Below, one piece after another: positions 31,275 to 39,108 of a stretch of 39,108 nt of DNA; position 1 is the first letter of the stretch, and each line of letters starts with the position of its first letter. The notes beneath the pieces were generated by a model. That model was not told the origin of the DNA. It worked only from the letters and a program-made list of their open reading frames with translations, and did not search any database. Source of the stretch: Mycobacterium sp. 1274756.6 (GTDB lineage: Bacteria; Actinomycetota; Actinomycetes; Mycobacteriales; Mycobacteriaceae); NCBI RefSeq assembly GCF_001668625.1, contig NZ_LZLJ01000075.1:1-39108 (forward strand). Direction: 5' to 3'. The translations under genes were made by a program, and so were the position numbers.

Positions 31275-31747
31275 GCCGATTTCAGCAGACAGTAGGTCAA
31301 GGCGTTCACCTTGTGGGAAGTCCTCTCAGCTTTGACCTCATGGTCGACCGTAATCCGACACCCGATGCTGTCGCTGTTGCCCTGGGCCATGAGGCTGCCC
31401 ACGGCCGTGGTCTGAGTGATGTCAAAGGTTTGTGACCAGGGCAGGCTCACGTCACGGATGGTCTGCGGCTCGCCGTCTGCGTCGAAGAAGCTGATCATCG
31501 CCACGGTCCCGGGCGCACCGAAGACTTCATAGGTCAGCTGCTTGGGGTCGAACGGTTTGGTCTCGGCGAGCGGTGTGTCCGAGTAGGCCGGGCGCTGTTC
31601 GGAACCGAAGACGCCGTGTAGCCGTGACACAGTGAATCCGCCGGCTATCGCCACGACGGCGATCACCAGCGGGATCCACACGCGCTTCAAGGCCGAGAAA
31701 ATGAGGTGCCCTCCGTCCTGTGGTGCAGGTCCGCCTCCCAACGGCAC
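31271..31747 (-). CDS. mmpS4: MmpS4-like transport accessory protein
   Basis: An MmpS of about 140 residues after the true start. One N-terminal helix ([18 protein letters not shown]) anchors a periplasmic beta-sandwich domain. The blocks [20 protein letters not shown] and [22 protein letters not shown] and the end TYCLLKSA follow M. tuberculosis MmpS4 closely. The start is uncertain. The GTG at 31745-31747 gives 158 residues with an odd Gly/Pro-rich N-terminus. An ATT at 31700-31702 has a perfect GGAGGG site 6 nt upstream, and a TTG a few codons further fits the family alignment. It is coupled to the following MmpL. Confidence 0.9.
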   Translation of the reverse strand: MPLGGGPAPQDGGHLIFSALKRVWIPLVIAVVAIAGGFTVSRLHGVFGSEQRPAYSDTPLAETKPFDPKQLTYEVFGAPGTVAMISFFDADGEPQTIRDVSLPWSQTFDITQTTAVGSLMAQGNSDSIGCRITVDHEVKAERTSHKVNALTYCLLKSA

Positions 31748-31891
31748 CGCACTTCCTGAGCATGCAACTATACGATGGCGGCTATCACGCCGACTGCCAG
31801 TCCGCCAACTGCGCCAGATTACTCGCCGGCCCTCAGGTTGCCTCAGGCGGTGGGGCCAGCGGTCAACTCACGCGGCGCGACGATCCGAGCC

Positions 31892-32230
31892 TTAGTAGTT
31901 ATGGCACGTGGCGACTACCTGTTGCGCGACCGCGAGCACCTGCGTGGCTCCCGGCGCGTGCTTGTTTCGGTCGATCATGTTTGCGCGCCCGTCAGGCGAC
32001 TCGCCGAAGTAGATGCGGAACCACTCCTGCTGGTCTGGTCTGCCGTCCAAGAACTGCGCCGCCGCGGGGTTCTGGGCATGCAGAGCGGCCATGGCTTGGT
32101 CGTAGCTGCATGTCGTGTTGATCAGCGGCCCGAAGTCCGGGTCGGCGACCGCGACCCCGGTGCCAGCACTCGCCAGAAGACCGAGTGCGCAGGTCGCAAG
32201 ACCCAATGTTGTCAACGATGACTTAATCAT
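31892..32230 (-). CDS. Hemophore-related secreted protein
   Basis: A 112-residue secreted protein with a signal peptide (LTTLGLATCALGLLASAG, cleavage near AVA-DPD). The mature part has CSYDQAMAALHAQNPAAAQF and a C-terminal VVATCHNY. The two Cys probably form the disulfide of the small helical mycobacterial hemophore family (Rv0203-like). Heme binding is inferred from the family; the specific heme-binding residues cannot be confirmed here. The ATG has an AAAGGGAG site. It sits between the methyltransferase and mmpS genes in the same direction, an unexpected place for a heme protein. Confidence 0.75.
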   Translation of the reverse strand: MIKSSLTTLGLATCALGLLASAGTGVAVADPDFGPLINTTCSYDQAMAALHAQNPAAAQFLDGRPDQQEWFRIYFGESPDGRANMIDRNKHAPGATQVLAVAQQVVATCHNY

Positions 32231-32310
32231 GCTTCGCTCCCTTTCATTGGACGATCCGCTCCTGTCGTGTCGATTGTCGTGTCGGTGTGAGCGACGCTTG
32301 TGTTACCTGC

Positions 32311-33147
32311 CTACGGTTCAGCGAACTCAACCAGCGTCAAGATATTGCGTAACCGGTCTCCCCCTGGCAGTCGGTAAGTCAACGAGGTCGCCCTGTTAAG
32401 TAGCCATCCTCGCCCCGGCGGATACGGCGGGTTCTGGACCGTTCTTACGCCCGGCAGGGCCGTCAGTAGCGCCCGCAACTCTGAAGTGGAAGCACCGAAC
32501 TTCAGAGGCGGCGTTCGATAATGCCTCGCGACTCTTAGTCCACGACGCCGCGACACAGCAACTGCCCACGCCGGTATTAGGTCGAACAGAAGGCACGCGC
32601 CAGGGAACCGGCGCGCGCATTCGGCGATCAGGTCCAGTACTTGTTCGCGCCGCAGATGCATGAACAAGCCCTCCGCGGTGATGAATACCCCTCCCGCGGG
32701 GTCTACTTGGTCCATCCAGCTGTAATCGAGAGCAGACTGCGCGCACATCGTAATGCGCGGCGACTGTGGTAACAGGCGGGCTCGCAGGTCGATGACCGGG
32801 GGGAGGTCAACGGTGACCCAGCGGAATGCGCCGTCCGGGATGTCGGCATCGAGGCGCCAGAAGCTGGTCTGCAGTCCCTCCCCCAGCGCTACCACCGTCG
32901 CCGAGGGGCACCGCTGGAGATACGCGGCGGTGTGGTTGTCGAAGGCTAACGCCCGCAAGGCGGCGCCTTGGCGGGGACGACCGAACTGTCGAAAAGGGAA
33001 GTCGAGAGAATCGGCAACTTGGACCGCGACTGGGTCATCGAGAACTGTGTTCTCGCGGCGCGTTTCTCGAACGCGACCGTTGAGAGTAAGCAGCGCCGTC
33101 TCCGAGATCCCGGTAAGGGCAGTGATGTGTTTGGTTGCGGCACTCAA
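32311..33147 (-). CDS. LCMT-family SAM-dependent methyltransferase
   Basis: A 278-residue class I methyltransferase of the leucine carboxyl methyltransferase (LCMT/PPM1) family. SAM-binding blocks are TVVALGEGLQTSFWRL, TVDLPPVIDLRARLL and GVFITAEGLFMHLR. In actinobacterial biosynthetic loci such enzymes O-methylate hydroxyl or carboxyl groups. The start is a TTG (33145-33147) with GAGGAG 9 nt upstream; the only nearby ATG runs into a stop. It lies 51 nt downstream of the NRPS stop, so it is probably a tailoring enzyme for the peptide product. Confidence 0.82.
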   Translation of the reverse strand: MSAATKHITALTGISETALLTLNGRVRETRRENTVLDDPVAVQVADSLDFPFRQFGRPRQGAALRALAFDNHTAAYLQRCPSATVVALGEGLQTSFWRLDADIPDGAFRWVTVDLPPVIDLRARLLPQSPRITMCAQSALDYSWMDQVDPAGGVFITAEGLFMHLRREQVLDLIAECARRFPGACLLFDLIPAWAVAVSRRRGLRVARHYRTPPLKFGASTSELRALLTALPGVRTVQNPPYPPGRGWLLNRATSLTYRLPGGDRLRNILTLVEFAEP

Positions 33148-33198
33148 TCAGACCGACTCCTCATCCGTGGCGTGACACGATTCAGTTAAGTTATTCAA

Positions 33199-36100
33199 CT
33201 AATTTCCTAGCGCCTCTTTAAGTTGCTTTCCATATTGGGCAAGCGGCCCAGCCGCGAGCATGTCGAAGTGGTTGCAGTCGACCGCATGAACCACAATCTC
33301 CCCGTCGACAAATGGGCGCCAGCGCTGCACACTGGACAGGTCGGACACACGTCGTCGTTGCCGCGAGCTTCGCAACCGCAAGCCGGTTCCGGGGAGGACG
33401 TTGTCGTCGGCTGTACGCTGCAGCGCGATAAACAACGTCGCCTTGCCACGGAACACGTCCGGCTCATGGTCCAGAAGAAAAGATCGGTCGGCGATGACGT
33501 TGTGAACCATCAACTCGACCAACTCCGGTGTCAGCAGCTCCAAGGTTCCGCCTCGCTCGCGCAGGATTTTCTCGGCACGGCGGTAATTGGTTATCCGCGA
33601 AAACTTCGTAACATCTATCCCACTCCGACGTAGCAAGTTTTTCAGCACGAACTGGTTTGCGAGCGTCCGGTTCTGGACGATGACTTTGAGCGCTCTACGG
33701 GCTAATTTATCCATTCGGCTGGTATTGGGTGCCGCGTCGAGCAGAACCAGGCGCTCGACTTGGTATCCGCGTCGCTGCAACTCGACTGCAGTTTCGTGGG
33801 CCACAACGCCGCCGAAAGACCAGCCGAGTAATCGGTAAGGTCCTTCGGGGTAGAGCGTTTGGATCCTATTGGCGTAGTTCACGGCCATGCTGCGAACCGA
33901 CGTTGGCTCGACTTCTCCTTTTAGATCTATCTGGTTAACGCCAATGATCGGTCCGTCCACATAATTTCCGATGCTTCTGTACGGCCAGCTGAGGCCGAAG
34001 CCATCGTGAATGCAGAATAATGGCGTTCCGGTTCCCTTCTTGAGCGTTTCAACGGGTTTCGCTACCGCTGTCTGCACCCCGGCGTTCTGGTCGAGCCATT
34101 TGGCCAATTGCGCCACCGTGGGCACTTCGAAGAAAACTTGAATCGCTACATCGACGCCGAACTCGATTCGCAGTCGTGCGAGCAACCGCATCGCGGATAG
34201 TGAATGGCCGCCAAGGTCGAAGAAGGAGTCGTCGATCCCGACTCGGCTGACCCCGAGGACTTCGCCAAAAAGTGCTACCAGTGCTTCTTCTCGTTCGTCG
34301 CGCGGTGCCCGGTAGGTCTTCTCGCTGGCGAACTCCGCGGTCGGCAGCGCTCTCTTGTCTAGCTTTCCGTTGACAGTCAATGGCAGGGCCGGGAGAACCA
34401 CGATCGCGGAGGGCACCATGTACTCAGGCAACGTCTCGCCAACGAACCGGCGAAGTTCGCCCGCCCGTTCAATGGCCGCCGGGTCGTTGACGTGGCCGGC
34501 CAGTGAATCGACCACGTTCGCCGGTCGGTACAGATCTGTCAGCGTCGGCAACGCCTTCGCCTCGGACGGCTCAGTTTGCCGGAGATATACCACATCGATC
34601 CGGCCGGGTTCCGGTGACCAAGTCACCGCAGTGGTATAGCCGAGTTGCTGACCCAACTGGTGGCACTGGTGCGGTAGGACTGCCTCGATTGCGGAAATGC
34701 CGGATCGCAGATCAGCAATGCTCGCCCGTTCCTCAGCATCGGCCAATTTCTCGGCCAGTGCGGTGTCTGGCCAGATTCCGGCGTGGGGCACACCGGTGAC
34801 CCGCAGCGATGGAGGCTGGCGCGATTCTAGGTACTCACTCAACCGGGTTAACGTGCCGAACTGATGCCAAGCCTCGACAGGAAGTTCCGCGCATGAGTGT
34901 GCGAGCTCAGGTGCGGACGCCTTGCGTAGCACTACTTCGTAGCGGTAGCTGCTGAGTTCGTTTATCGCCTCCATCCGTTTGAGCTGGATGTCTACCGCCG
35001 CGATTTCAGGGATCTGCAGTGGCAGGGCGACGAAGAATTCGGGCGCCAGCAACAGCTCCTGCTCCCCCGCCATCTCGCGACGCACCCGCTCGCGAACTAC
35101 CGTCGCCTTTTCCTCAGCGATGGTGGGCTCGGAGCACACCACCTTGGTGGTGAACTCCTGCAACAGTGACAGGTTCCGCACGTCGCCCAGGAACACCGCA
35201 CCCCCCGGTGCCAGCAACCGCATCGCGGCGGCTAACACGTCAAGCAGATACCCACCGCTGGGGAAGTACTGGATCACCGAGTTGAGAATCACGACGTCGA
35301 AATGGCCGGCCGGTAGACCGTCGGTCACATCAGCCGGCTGTGCGAGCAGCCGTACCCGAGAAGCCCAGGACTGTCCGGCTACCGCTGTCCGGAGCTTCTG
35401 AATGGTGGCCGGAGAGAAATCGGTCGCCCAGTACTCCGCGCTGTCTGGCGCCAACTTTGCTAGCAACAGTCCGGAGCCCACGCCGATCTCCAGTACGCGG
35501 CGGGGTTTCAGGCCTCGGATTCGCTCCACCGCGGCCGAGCGCCACTCCTGCATCTGCTGCAGCGGTATGGGTTCACCGGTGTAGCTGCTGTTCCAGCCCT
35601 CGAAGTCTTCTCCGAGGTTTCTTGATGAACCGGTGCTGAATGACTCCCCCGAGTACAGCCGCTCGTAGACGTCCAGCCATTGATCAACCAGCCCAGTTTC
35701 CCGATGAAGTTCGCGTTGCAGCATCATCGCCTCGTCGAGGACGACATAACCCACTAACTGCTGCTCGCCGGCATCACCGGCGGTCGACGCCGGGTGTGCG
35801 ACCACCGCTGCCTGACTCACCCGAGGGTGCGCGGTGAGCGTGGCCTCAATCTCCCCCAACTCAATGCGATACCCGCGGATCTTCACCTGCTCATCAGCAC
35901 GACCCACATACTCCAACTGCCCCCCAACACCCCACCGAACCAAATCCCCCGTCCGATACATCCGGGCACCCACCCCACCAAACGGACACGCCACAAACCG
36001 CGACGCGGTCAACCCCGAACGACCCACATACCCCACACCCACACCGCTACCAGCCACATACAACTCACCAACCACACCAGCAGGCACCGGCCGCAACCAC

Positions 36101-39100
36101 GAATCCAACACAAACAACGCCGCCCCCGGCACCGGCGACCCAATCGGCACCACCGACGAACCCGGCGACAACGGCGCACTCACCGTGGCGAAGACCGTCG
36201 TTTCCGTGGGCCCATAGCCGTTGAGCATCACCCGCCCCGGCGCCCACCGATCCACCACCTCAACCGGACATGCCTCGCCCGCAACGATCAGTGTCATCGA
36301 CTTCACGCTCTGCGGAGCCAAGAGACCTAACGCAGACGGCGTCTGGCTCAACACAGTGACCTGTTCAGACGCAAGCAACTCTTGCAAATCGTCCGCTGAA
36401 TGCCGCACCTGCTGTGAAACCACCACCAGCCGGCCCCCGTGCAGCAACGCTCCCCAGATATCCCACACCGAAACATCGAAGGTCAACGAGGAACATACCG
36501 CCCAGACCTGGTCAGGTCCCAGCTCAACCTCCCCGTCGAACCCGTCAAACAACCGGATGACATTGCCATGTGTCGTGGCCACCCCCTTGGGAGTGCCGGT
36601 GGTTCCGGAGGTGTAAATCATGTAGGCGATGTCGTCAGCAGCCGGCCCGAATGACAGCGCGGTGGCGGGCTGATCAGCGATCACCGGATCCTCAACATCG
36701 ATGACTGCGGCACTCACCCCCATGCCGGTGAGGCGCTGCGCCTGCTCGGCGTCGGCGAGCACCACCGTCGGGGCGGCGTCATCGAACACAAACTGGATTC
36801 GCTCATCGGGCACCATCGGGTCGACCGGCACATACCCCGCCCCCGTTTTGAGCACCGCCAGGATCGCGATCACCGCATCAGCCGAACGCGGCAACACCAA
36901 CCCCACCCGGCCACCCGGGCGAACACCACGACCAACTAGCAGATGCGCCAACCGATTCGACGCCTCATCCACCTGCCGGTACGTCCACGACCGACCCTCA
37001 AACCGCAACGCCACCACATCCGGACCCGCCACCACCTGCTCGGCAAACAACCCCGGAATCGACGCATCAGCACCGGTCACCACGCCCGAGTCGCTCAACA
37101 CCGCACGGTTACCGACCCGATCAAGATGGGCACGCTCAGCCTCGTCGAGCACATCGATGCCCGACAGTCGCTGACCAGCATCAGCAGTGAGGTCTTCCAG
37201 CACCCGCTGCAACCGAGCGATCAACGTCTCAATACTGGACCGATCGAACACATCGGTGCGAAACTCCACCATCCCACCGATACCGGCCGGCGCACCCGAA
37301 TCATCCCAACGCTCACCGAGGTTGAACGTCAAATCCACCCGCGCGGAATGCGTCTCGGCTTCAAGGGGAGCAACTTCCACATCACCGAACACAGCAGATG
37401 TCGCCGAGTTGGCCCCGAAATCCCCCCAGCCCAGCATCACCTGGACCAGCGGGTGATGGGTCAGGCTACGAGTCGGGTTGAGGTGCTCCACCACCGCCTC
37501 AAACGGCACATCCTGGTTCTCCAACGCCGCCAAACTACGCGCACGAACCCGACCCAACACCTCAGCAACCGTAGGATCACCCGACAGATCCACCCGCAAC
37601 ACCAACGTATTGACAAAAAACCCGATCAAATCCTCCAACACCGGATCCGACCGCCCCGCCGTGGCCACCCCCACCGCCACATCGGTGGTCGCCGCCAACT
37701 TGCCCAACAACACCGCCAACCCGGCCTGAACCACCATGAAACTCGTCGCACCATGAGCACGCGCCACCTGCGCAATCCGCTGCTGCAACTGCGCCGGCCA
37801 CGCCACCGCCACACTCTCACCGCGATAATCAGCCACCGCCGGATACGGCCGATCGACCGGCAACTCCAACCGATCCGCCAACCCGGCCAACGCCTCGCGC
37901 CAATACCCCAACTGCGCAGCGATCACACTGCCCGGATCAGACTCCTCACCAAGCCATTGCCGCTGCCACAACGCGTAATCGACATACTGCACCCCCAACG
38001 GCTCCCACCCCGGCACCTCACCAGCACACCGAGCCGCATACGCCAACCCCAAATCCCGCACCAACGGCGCAATCGAGGACCCATCACCGGCGATGTGATG
38101 CACCACCGCCGCCAACACAAACTCACCCTCAGCTACCCGAAACAACTCCGCGCGCAACGGAACCTCAACGGCCACATCAAACCGGTACCCCACCACCGCG
38201 GCGATCGCCTCACCCAAACGCTGCTGCGACCACCCGACCGCATCAACAACCCGCCACCCGAAATCCACCTCACCAGCGGGCAGCACCACCTGATGGGCCA
38301 CCCCATCCACCGCCGGGAACACCGTGCGCAAACTCTCATGCCGGCCCACCACATCACCTAAAGCCAGCCCCAACGCCGCAACATCCAACCCACCACCAAG
38401 CCGCAACACCACCGGCATGTTGTACACCGCTGAGGGCCCCTGCAACTGCCCCACAAACCACAACCGCTGCTGGGCATACGACAACGGCACCACCTCAGGA
38501 CGCGGCCCCGCCACCAACGCCGGCCGCCCACCCGAACCCACACCCACCCGCGGCGCCAACAACGCCACCGACGGCGACTCAAACAGCACCCGCACCCCAA
38601 GCTGGGTATCAAAAGCCGCACTCACCGACGCAACAACCCGCATCGCGCTCAGGGAATCCCCACCCAGGTCGAAAAACGAGTCATCCACCCCGACCCGCTC
38701 CACACCCAACACCGAAGCAAAAATCCCCGCCAAAACCTCCTCAGTCACATCCGAGGGAGCCCGATAAGCATCAACCCCGCCATACTCCGGCGCCGGCAAC
38801 GCCCGCCGATCCAACTTCCCATTCACCGTCAACGGCAACGCCTCAACCACCACCACCGCGGCCGGCACCATATACCCCGGCAACCGCTGCCCCAACGCGC
38901 TACGCACCGCCACCGGATCCAGCCCCACCGAACCGTCCTCGGTCACATACCCCACCAGACGCTTATCCCCGGGCTGATCCTCACGCACCACCACCGCGGC
39001 CTGACCCACCCCCTCCAGGCCAACCAACGCCGCCTCAATCTCCCCCAACTCAATGCGATACCCGCGGATCTTCACCTGCTCATCAGCACGACCCACATAC

Positions 39101-39108
39101 TCCAACTG
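33199..39108 (-). CDS. Nonribosomal peptide synthetase, terminal modules A(part)-T-C-A(MT)-T-TE (5' end outside window)
   Basis: About 1969 residues are visible; the frame is open to the window edge. Residues are numbered from position 39105. The end of an A domain (1-104, A8 [20 protein letters not shown]) comes first. T1 has Ser151 (LGGDSL), and the C domain (205-650) has HHIAGDG with His337. The A domain (680-1590) has [20 protein letters not shown] and YRTGDL. A methyltransferase is inserted at about 1128-1400 (SAM motif VLEIGVGSG) between A8 and A10. T2 has Ser1635. A type I thioesterase has Ser1763 (GWSFGG), Asp1790 and His1946. The ten specificity residues, aligned by eye to PheA, read D-V-W-S-I-A-G-V-F-K; this is nearer aromatic codes than Thr or Ala but is not a known match to me. 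The TE ends the protein, so the last residue is released as acid, ester or ring. Confidence 0.95.
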   Translation of the reverse strand, partial: QLEYVGRADEQVKIRGYRIELGEIEAALVGLEGVGQAAVVVREDQPGDKRLVGYVTEDGSVGLDPVAVRSALGQRLPGYMVPAAVVVVEALPLTVNGKLDRRALPAPEYGGVDAYRAPSDVTEEVLAGIFASVLGVERVGVDDSFFDLGGDSLSAMRVVASVSAAFDTQLGVRVLFESPSVALLAPRVGVGSGGRPALVAGPRPEVVPLSYAQQRLWFVGQLQGPSAVYNMPVVLRLGGGLDVAALGLALGDVVGRHESLRTVFPAVDGVAHQVVLPAGEVDFGWRVVDAVGWSQQRLGEAIAAVVGYRFDVAVEVPLRAELFRVAEGEFVLAAVVHHIAGDGSSIAPLVRDLGLAYAARCAGEVPGWEPLGVQYVDYALWQRQWLGEESDPGSVIAAQLGYWREALAGLADRLELPVDRPYPAVADYRGESVAVAWPAQLQQRIAQVARAHGATSFMVVQAGLAVLLGKLAATTDVAVGVATAGRSDPVLEDLIGFFVNTLVLRVDLSGDPTVAEVLGRVRARSLAALENQDVPFEAVVEHLNPTRSLTHHPLVQVMLGWGDFGANSATSAVFGDVEVAPLEAETHSARVDLTFNLGERWDDSGAPAGIGGMVEFRTDVFDRSSIETLIARLQRVLEDLTADAGQRLSGIDVLDEAERAHLDRVGNRAVLSDSGVVTGADASIPGLFAEQVVAGPDVVALRFEGRSWTYRQVDEASNRLAHLLVGRGVRPGGRVGLVLPRSADAVIAILAVLKTGAGYVPVDPMVPDERIQFVFDDAAPTVVLADAEQAQRLTGMGVSAAVIDVEDPVIADQPATALSFGPAADDIAYMIYTSGTTGTPKGVATTHGNVIRLFDGFDGEVELGPDQVWAVCSSLTFDVSVWDIWGALLHGGRLVVVSQQVRHSADDLQELLASEQVTVLSQTPSALGLLAPQSVKSMTLIVAGEACPVEVVDRWAPGRVMLNGYGPTETTVFATVSAPLSPGSSVVPIGSPVPGAALFVLDSWLRPVPAGVVGELYVAGSGVGVGYVGRSGLTASRFVACPFGGVGARMYRTGDLVRWGVGGQLEYVGRADEQVKIRGYRIELGEIEATLTAHPRVSQAAVVAHPASTAGDAGEQQLVGYVVLDEAMMLQRELHRETGLVDQWLDVYERLYSGESFSTGSSRNLGEDFEGWNSSYTGEPIPLQQMQEWRSAAVERIRGLKPRRVLEIGVGSGLLLAKLAPDSAEYWATDFSPATIQKLRTAVAGQSWASRVRLLAQPADVTDGLPAGHFDVVILNSVIQYFPSGGYLLDVLAAAMRLLAPGGAVFLGDVRNLSLLQEFTTKVVCSEPTIAEEKATVVRERVRREMAGEQELLLAPEFFVALPLQIPEIAAVDIQLKRMEAINELSSYRYEVVLRKASAPELAHSCAELPVEAWHQFGTLTRLSEYLESRQPPSLRVTGVPHAGIWPDTALAEKLADAEERASIADLRSGISAIEAVLPHQCHQLGQQLGYTTAVTWSPEPGRIDVVYLRQTEPSEAKALPTLTDLYRPANVVDSLAGHVNDPAAIERAGELRRFVGETLPEYMVPSAIVVLPALPLTVNGKLDKRALPTAEFASEKTYRAPRDEREEALVALFGEVLGVSRVGIDDSFFDLGGHSLSAMRLLARLRIEFGVDVAIQVFFEVPTVAQLAKWLDQNAGVQTAVAKPVETLKKGTGTPLFCIHDGFGLSWPYRSIGNYVDGPIIGVNQIDLKGEVEPTSVRSMAVNYANRIQTLYPEGPYRLLGWSFGGVVAHETAVELQRRGYQVERLVLLDAAPNTSRMDKLARRALKVIVQNRTLANQFVLKNLLRRSGIDVTKFSRITNYRRAEKILRERGGTLELLTPELVELMVHNVIADRSFLLDHEPDVFRGKATLFIALQRTADDNVLPGTGLRLRSSRQRRRVSDLSSVQRWRPFVDGEIVVHAVDCNHFDMLAAGPLAQYGKQLKEALGN
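35843..35919 (-). repeat. 77-nt perfect direct repeat, copy 1 (A8 region of the MT-containing module)
   Basis: This segment encodes the A8 motif region of the terminal module. It is identical, base for base, to 39032-39108 at the window edge. Identity extends through synonymous positions, so recent gene conversion or duplication is more likely than protein-level constraint. It ends close to the point where the embedded methyltransferase sequence begins. Confidence 0.9.
36184..36830 (-). other. Base-composition island over the A-domain substrate-binding core
   Basis: On the + strand the flanks are extremely C-rich and G-poor (36001-36060: 8 G, 30 C; 36061-36120: 8 G, 27 C). Inside the island G equals or exceeds C (36601-36660: 21 G, 15 C; 36721-36780: 25 G, 22 C). 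The island corresponds to residues of about 759-975, from A2/A3 to just after A5, which includes nine of the ten specificity positions. Confidence 0.6.
39032..39108 (-). repeat. 77-nt perfect direct repeat, copy 2 (A8 region of the preceding module)
   Basis: Identical to 35843-35919. The copy runs to the last base of the window, so the true repeat may be longer. It encodes the A8 motif of the preceding module, whose specificity core lies outside the window. Confidence 0.9.

Noticed and set aside
32263..32286. 12-nt tandem repeat TGTCGTGTCGAT/TGTCGTGTCGGT upstream of the hemophore-like gene
   Set aside because: Only two copies with one mismatch in a short spacer; too little to claim a binding site.

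Overview
The window is a high-GC actinobacterial chromosome segment, almost certainly from a non-tuberculous Mycobacterium. The evidence is the S10/spc ribosomal protein block split into two transcription units, a complete mycofactocin (mft) cluster beside it, a mycofactocin-type SDR, MmpS/MmpL transporters, a GAP-family lipid-addressing protein and a hemophore-like secreted protein. Nearly everything is on the minus strand, so transcription mostly runs from high to low coordinates.

Region 1 (1-10712) holds the ribosomal proteins in two units. The upstream unit is rpsJ-rplC-rplD-rplW-rplB-rpsS-rplV-rpsC-rplP-rpmC-rpsQ. It has a recognisable promoter about 235 nt upstream of rpsJ, a GC hairpin in the leader and a strong hairpin after rpsQ. 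The second unit is rplN-rplX-rplE-rpsN-rpsH-rplF-rplR-rpsE-rpmD-rplO (cut by the window edge) and has its own promoter. A single gene for a small secreted protein of unknown function lies between them; M. tuberculosis, as I recall it, has an arylsulfatase locus there.

Region 2 (10713-14149) holds a DUF4442 hotdog-fold protein preceded by a perfect 16-bp palindrome, a type-B carboxylesterase/lipase with an N-terminal export signal, and a cytochrome P450. The P450 is preceded by a GACAG/CTGTC dyad that resembles the one at the mft promoter.

Region 3 (14134-24477) is the mycofactocin region. mftA-B-C-D-E-F-G are on the minus strand and mftR diverges from mftA. Together they turn the C-terminal Val-Tyr of the MftA peptide into a glycosylated redox cofactor. 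A ferredoxin-reductase-like flavoprotein, a two-TM protein, a small secreted protein and a mycofactocin-dependent SDR follow.

Region 4 (24543-39108) has lower GC and looks like an accessory lipopeptide locus built like the mycobacterial glycopeptidolipid (GPL) loci: a GAP-like protein, two MmpL4-like transporters and an MmpS4-like partner. It also has a hemophore-like protein, a stand-alone LCMT-type methyltransferase and the 3' part of a large NRPS. That NRPS ends A(partial)-T-C-A(with embedded methyltransferase)-T-TE. Canonical GPL synthetases end in a reductase that gives alaninol, so a methyltransferase-bearing terminal module with a thioesterase points to a different, possibly undescribed, cell-envelope lipopeptide. 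The NRPS DNA is mosaic: base skew changes sharply around the substrate-binding core of the A domain, and a 77-nt perfect repeat links two modules.
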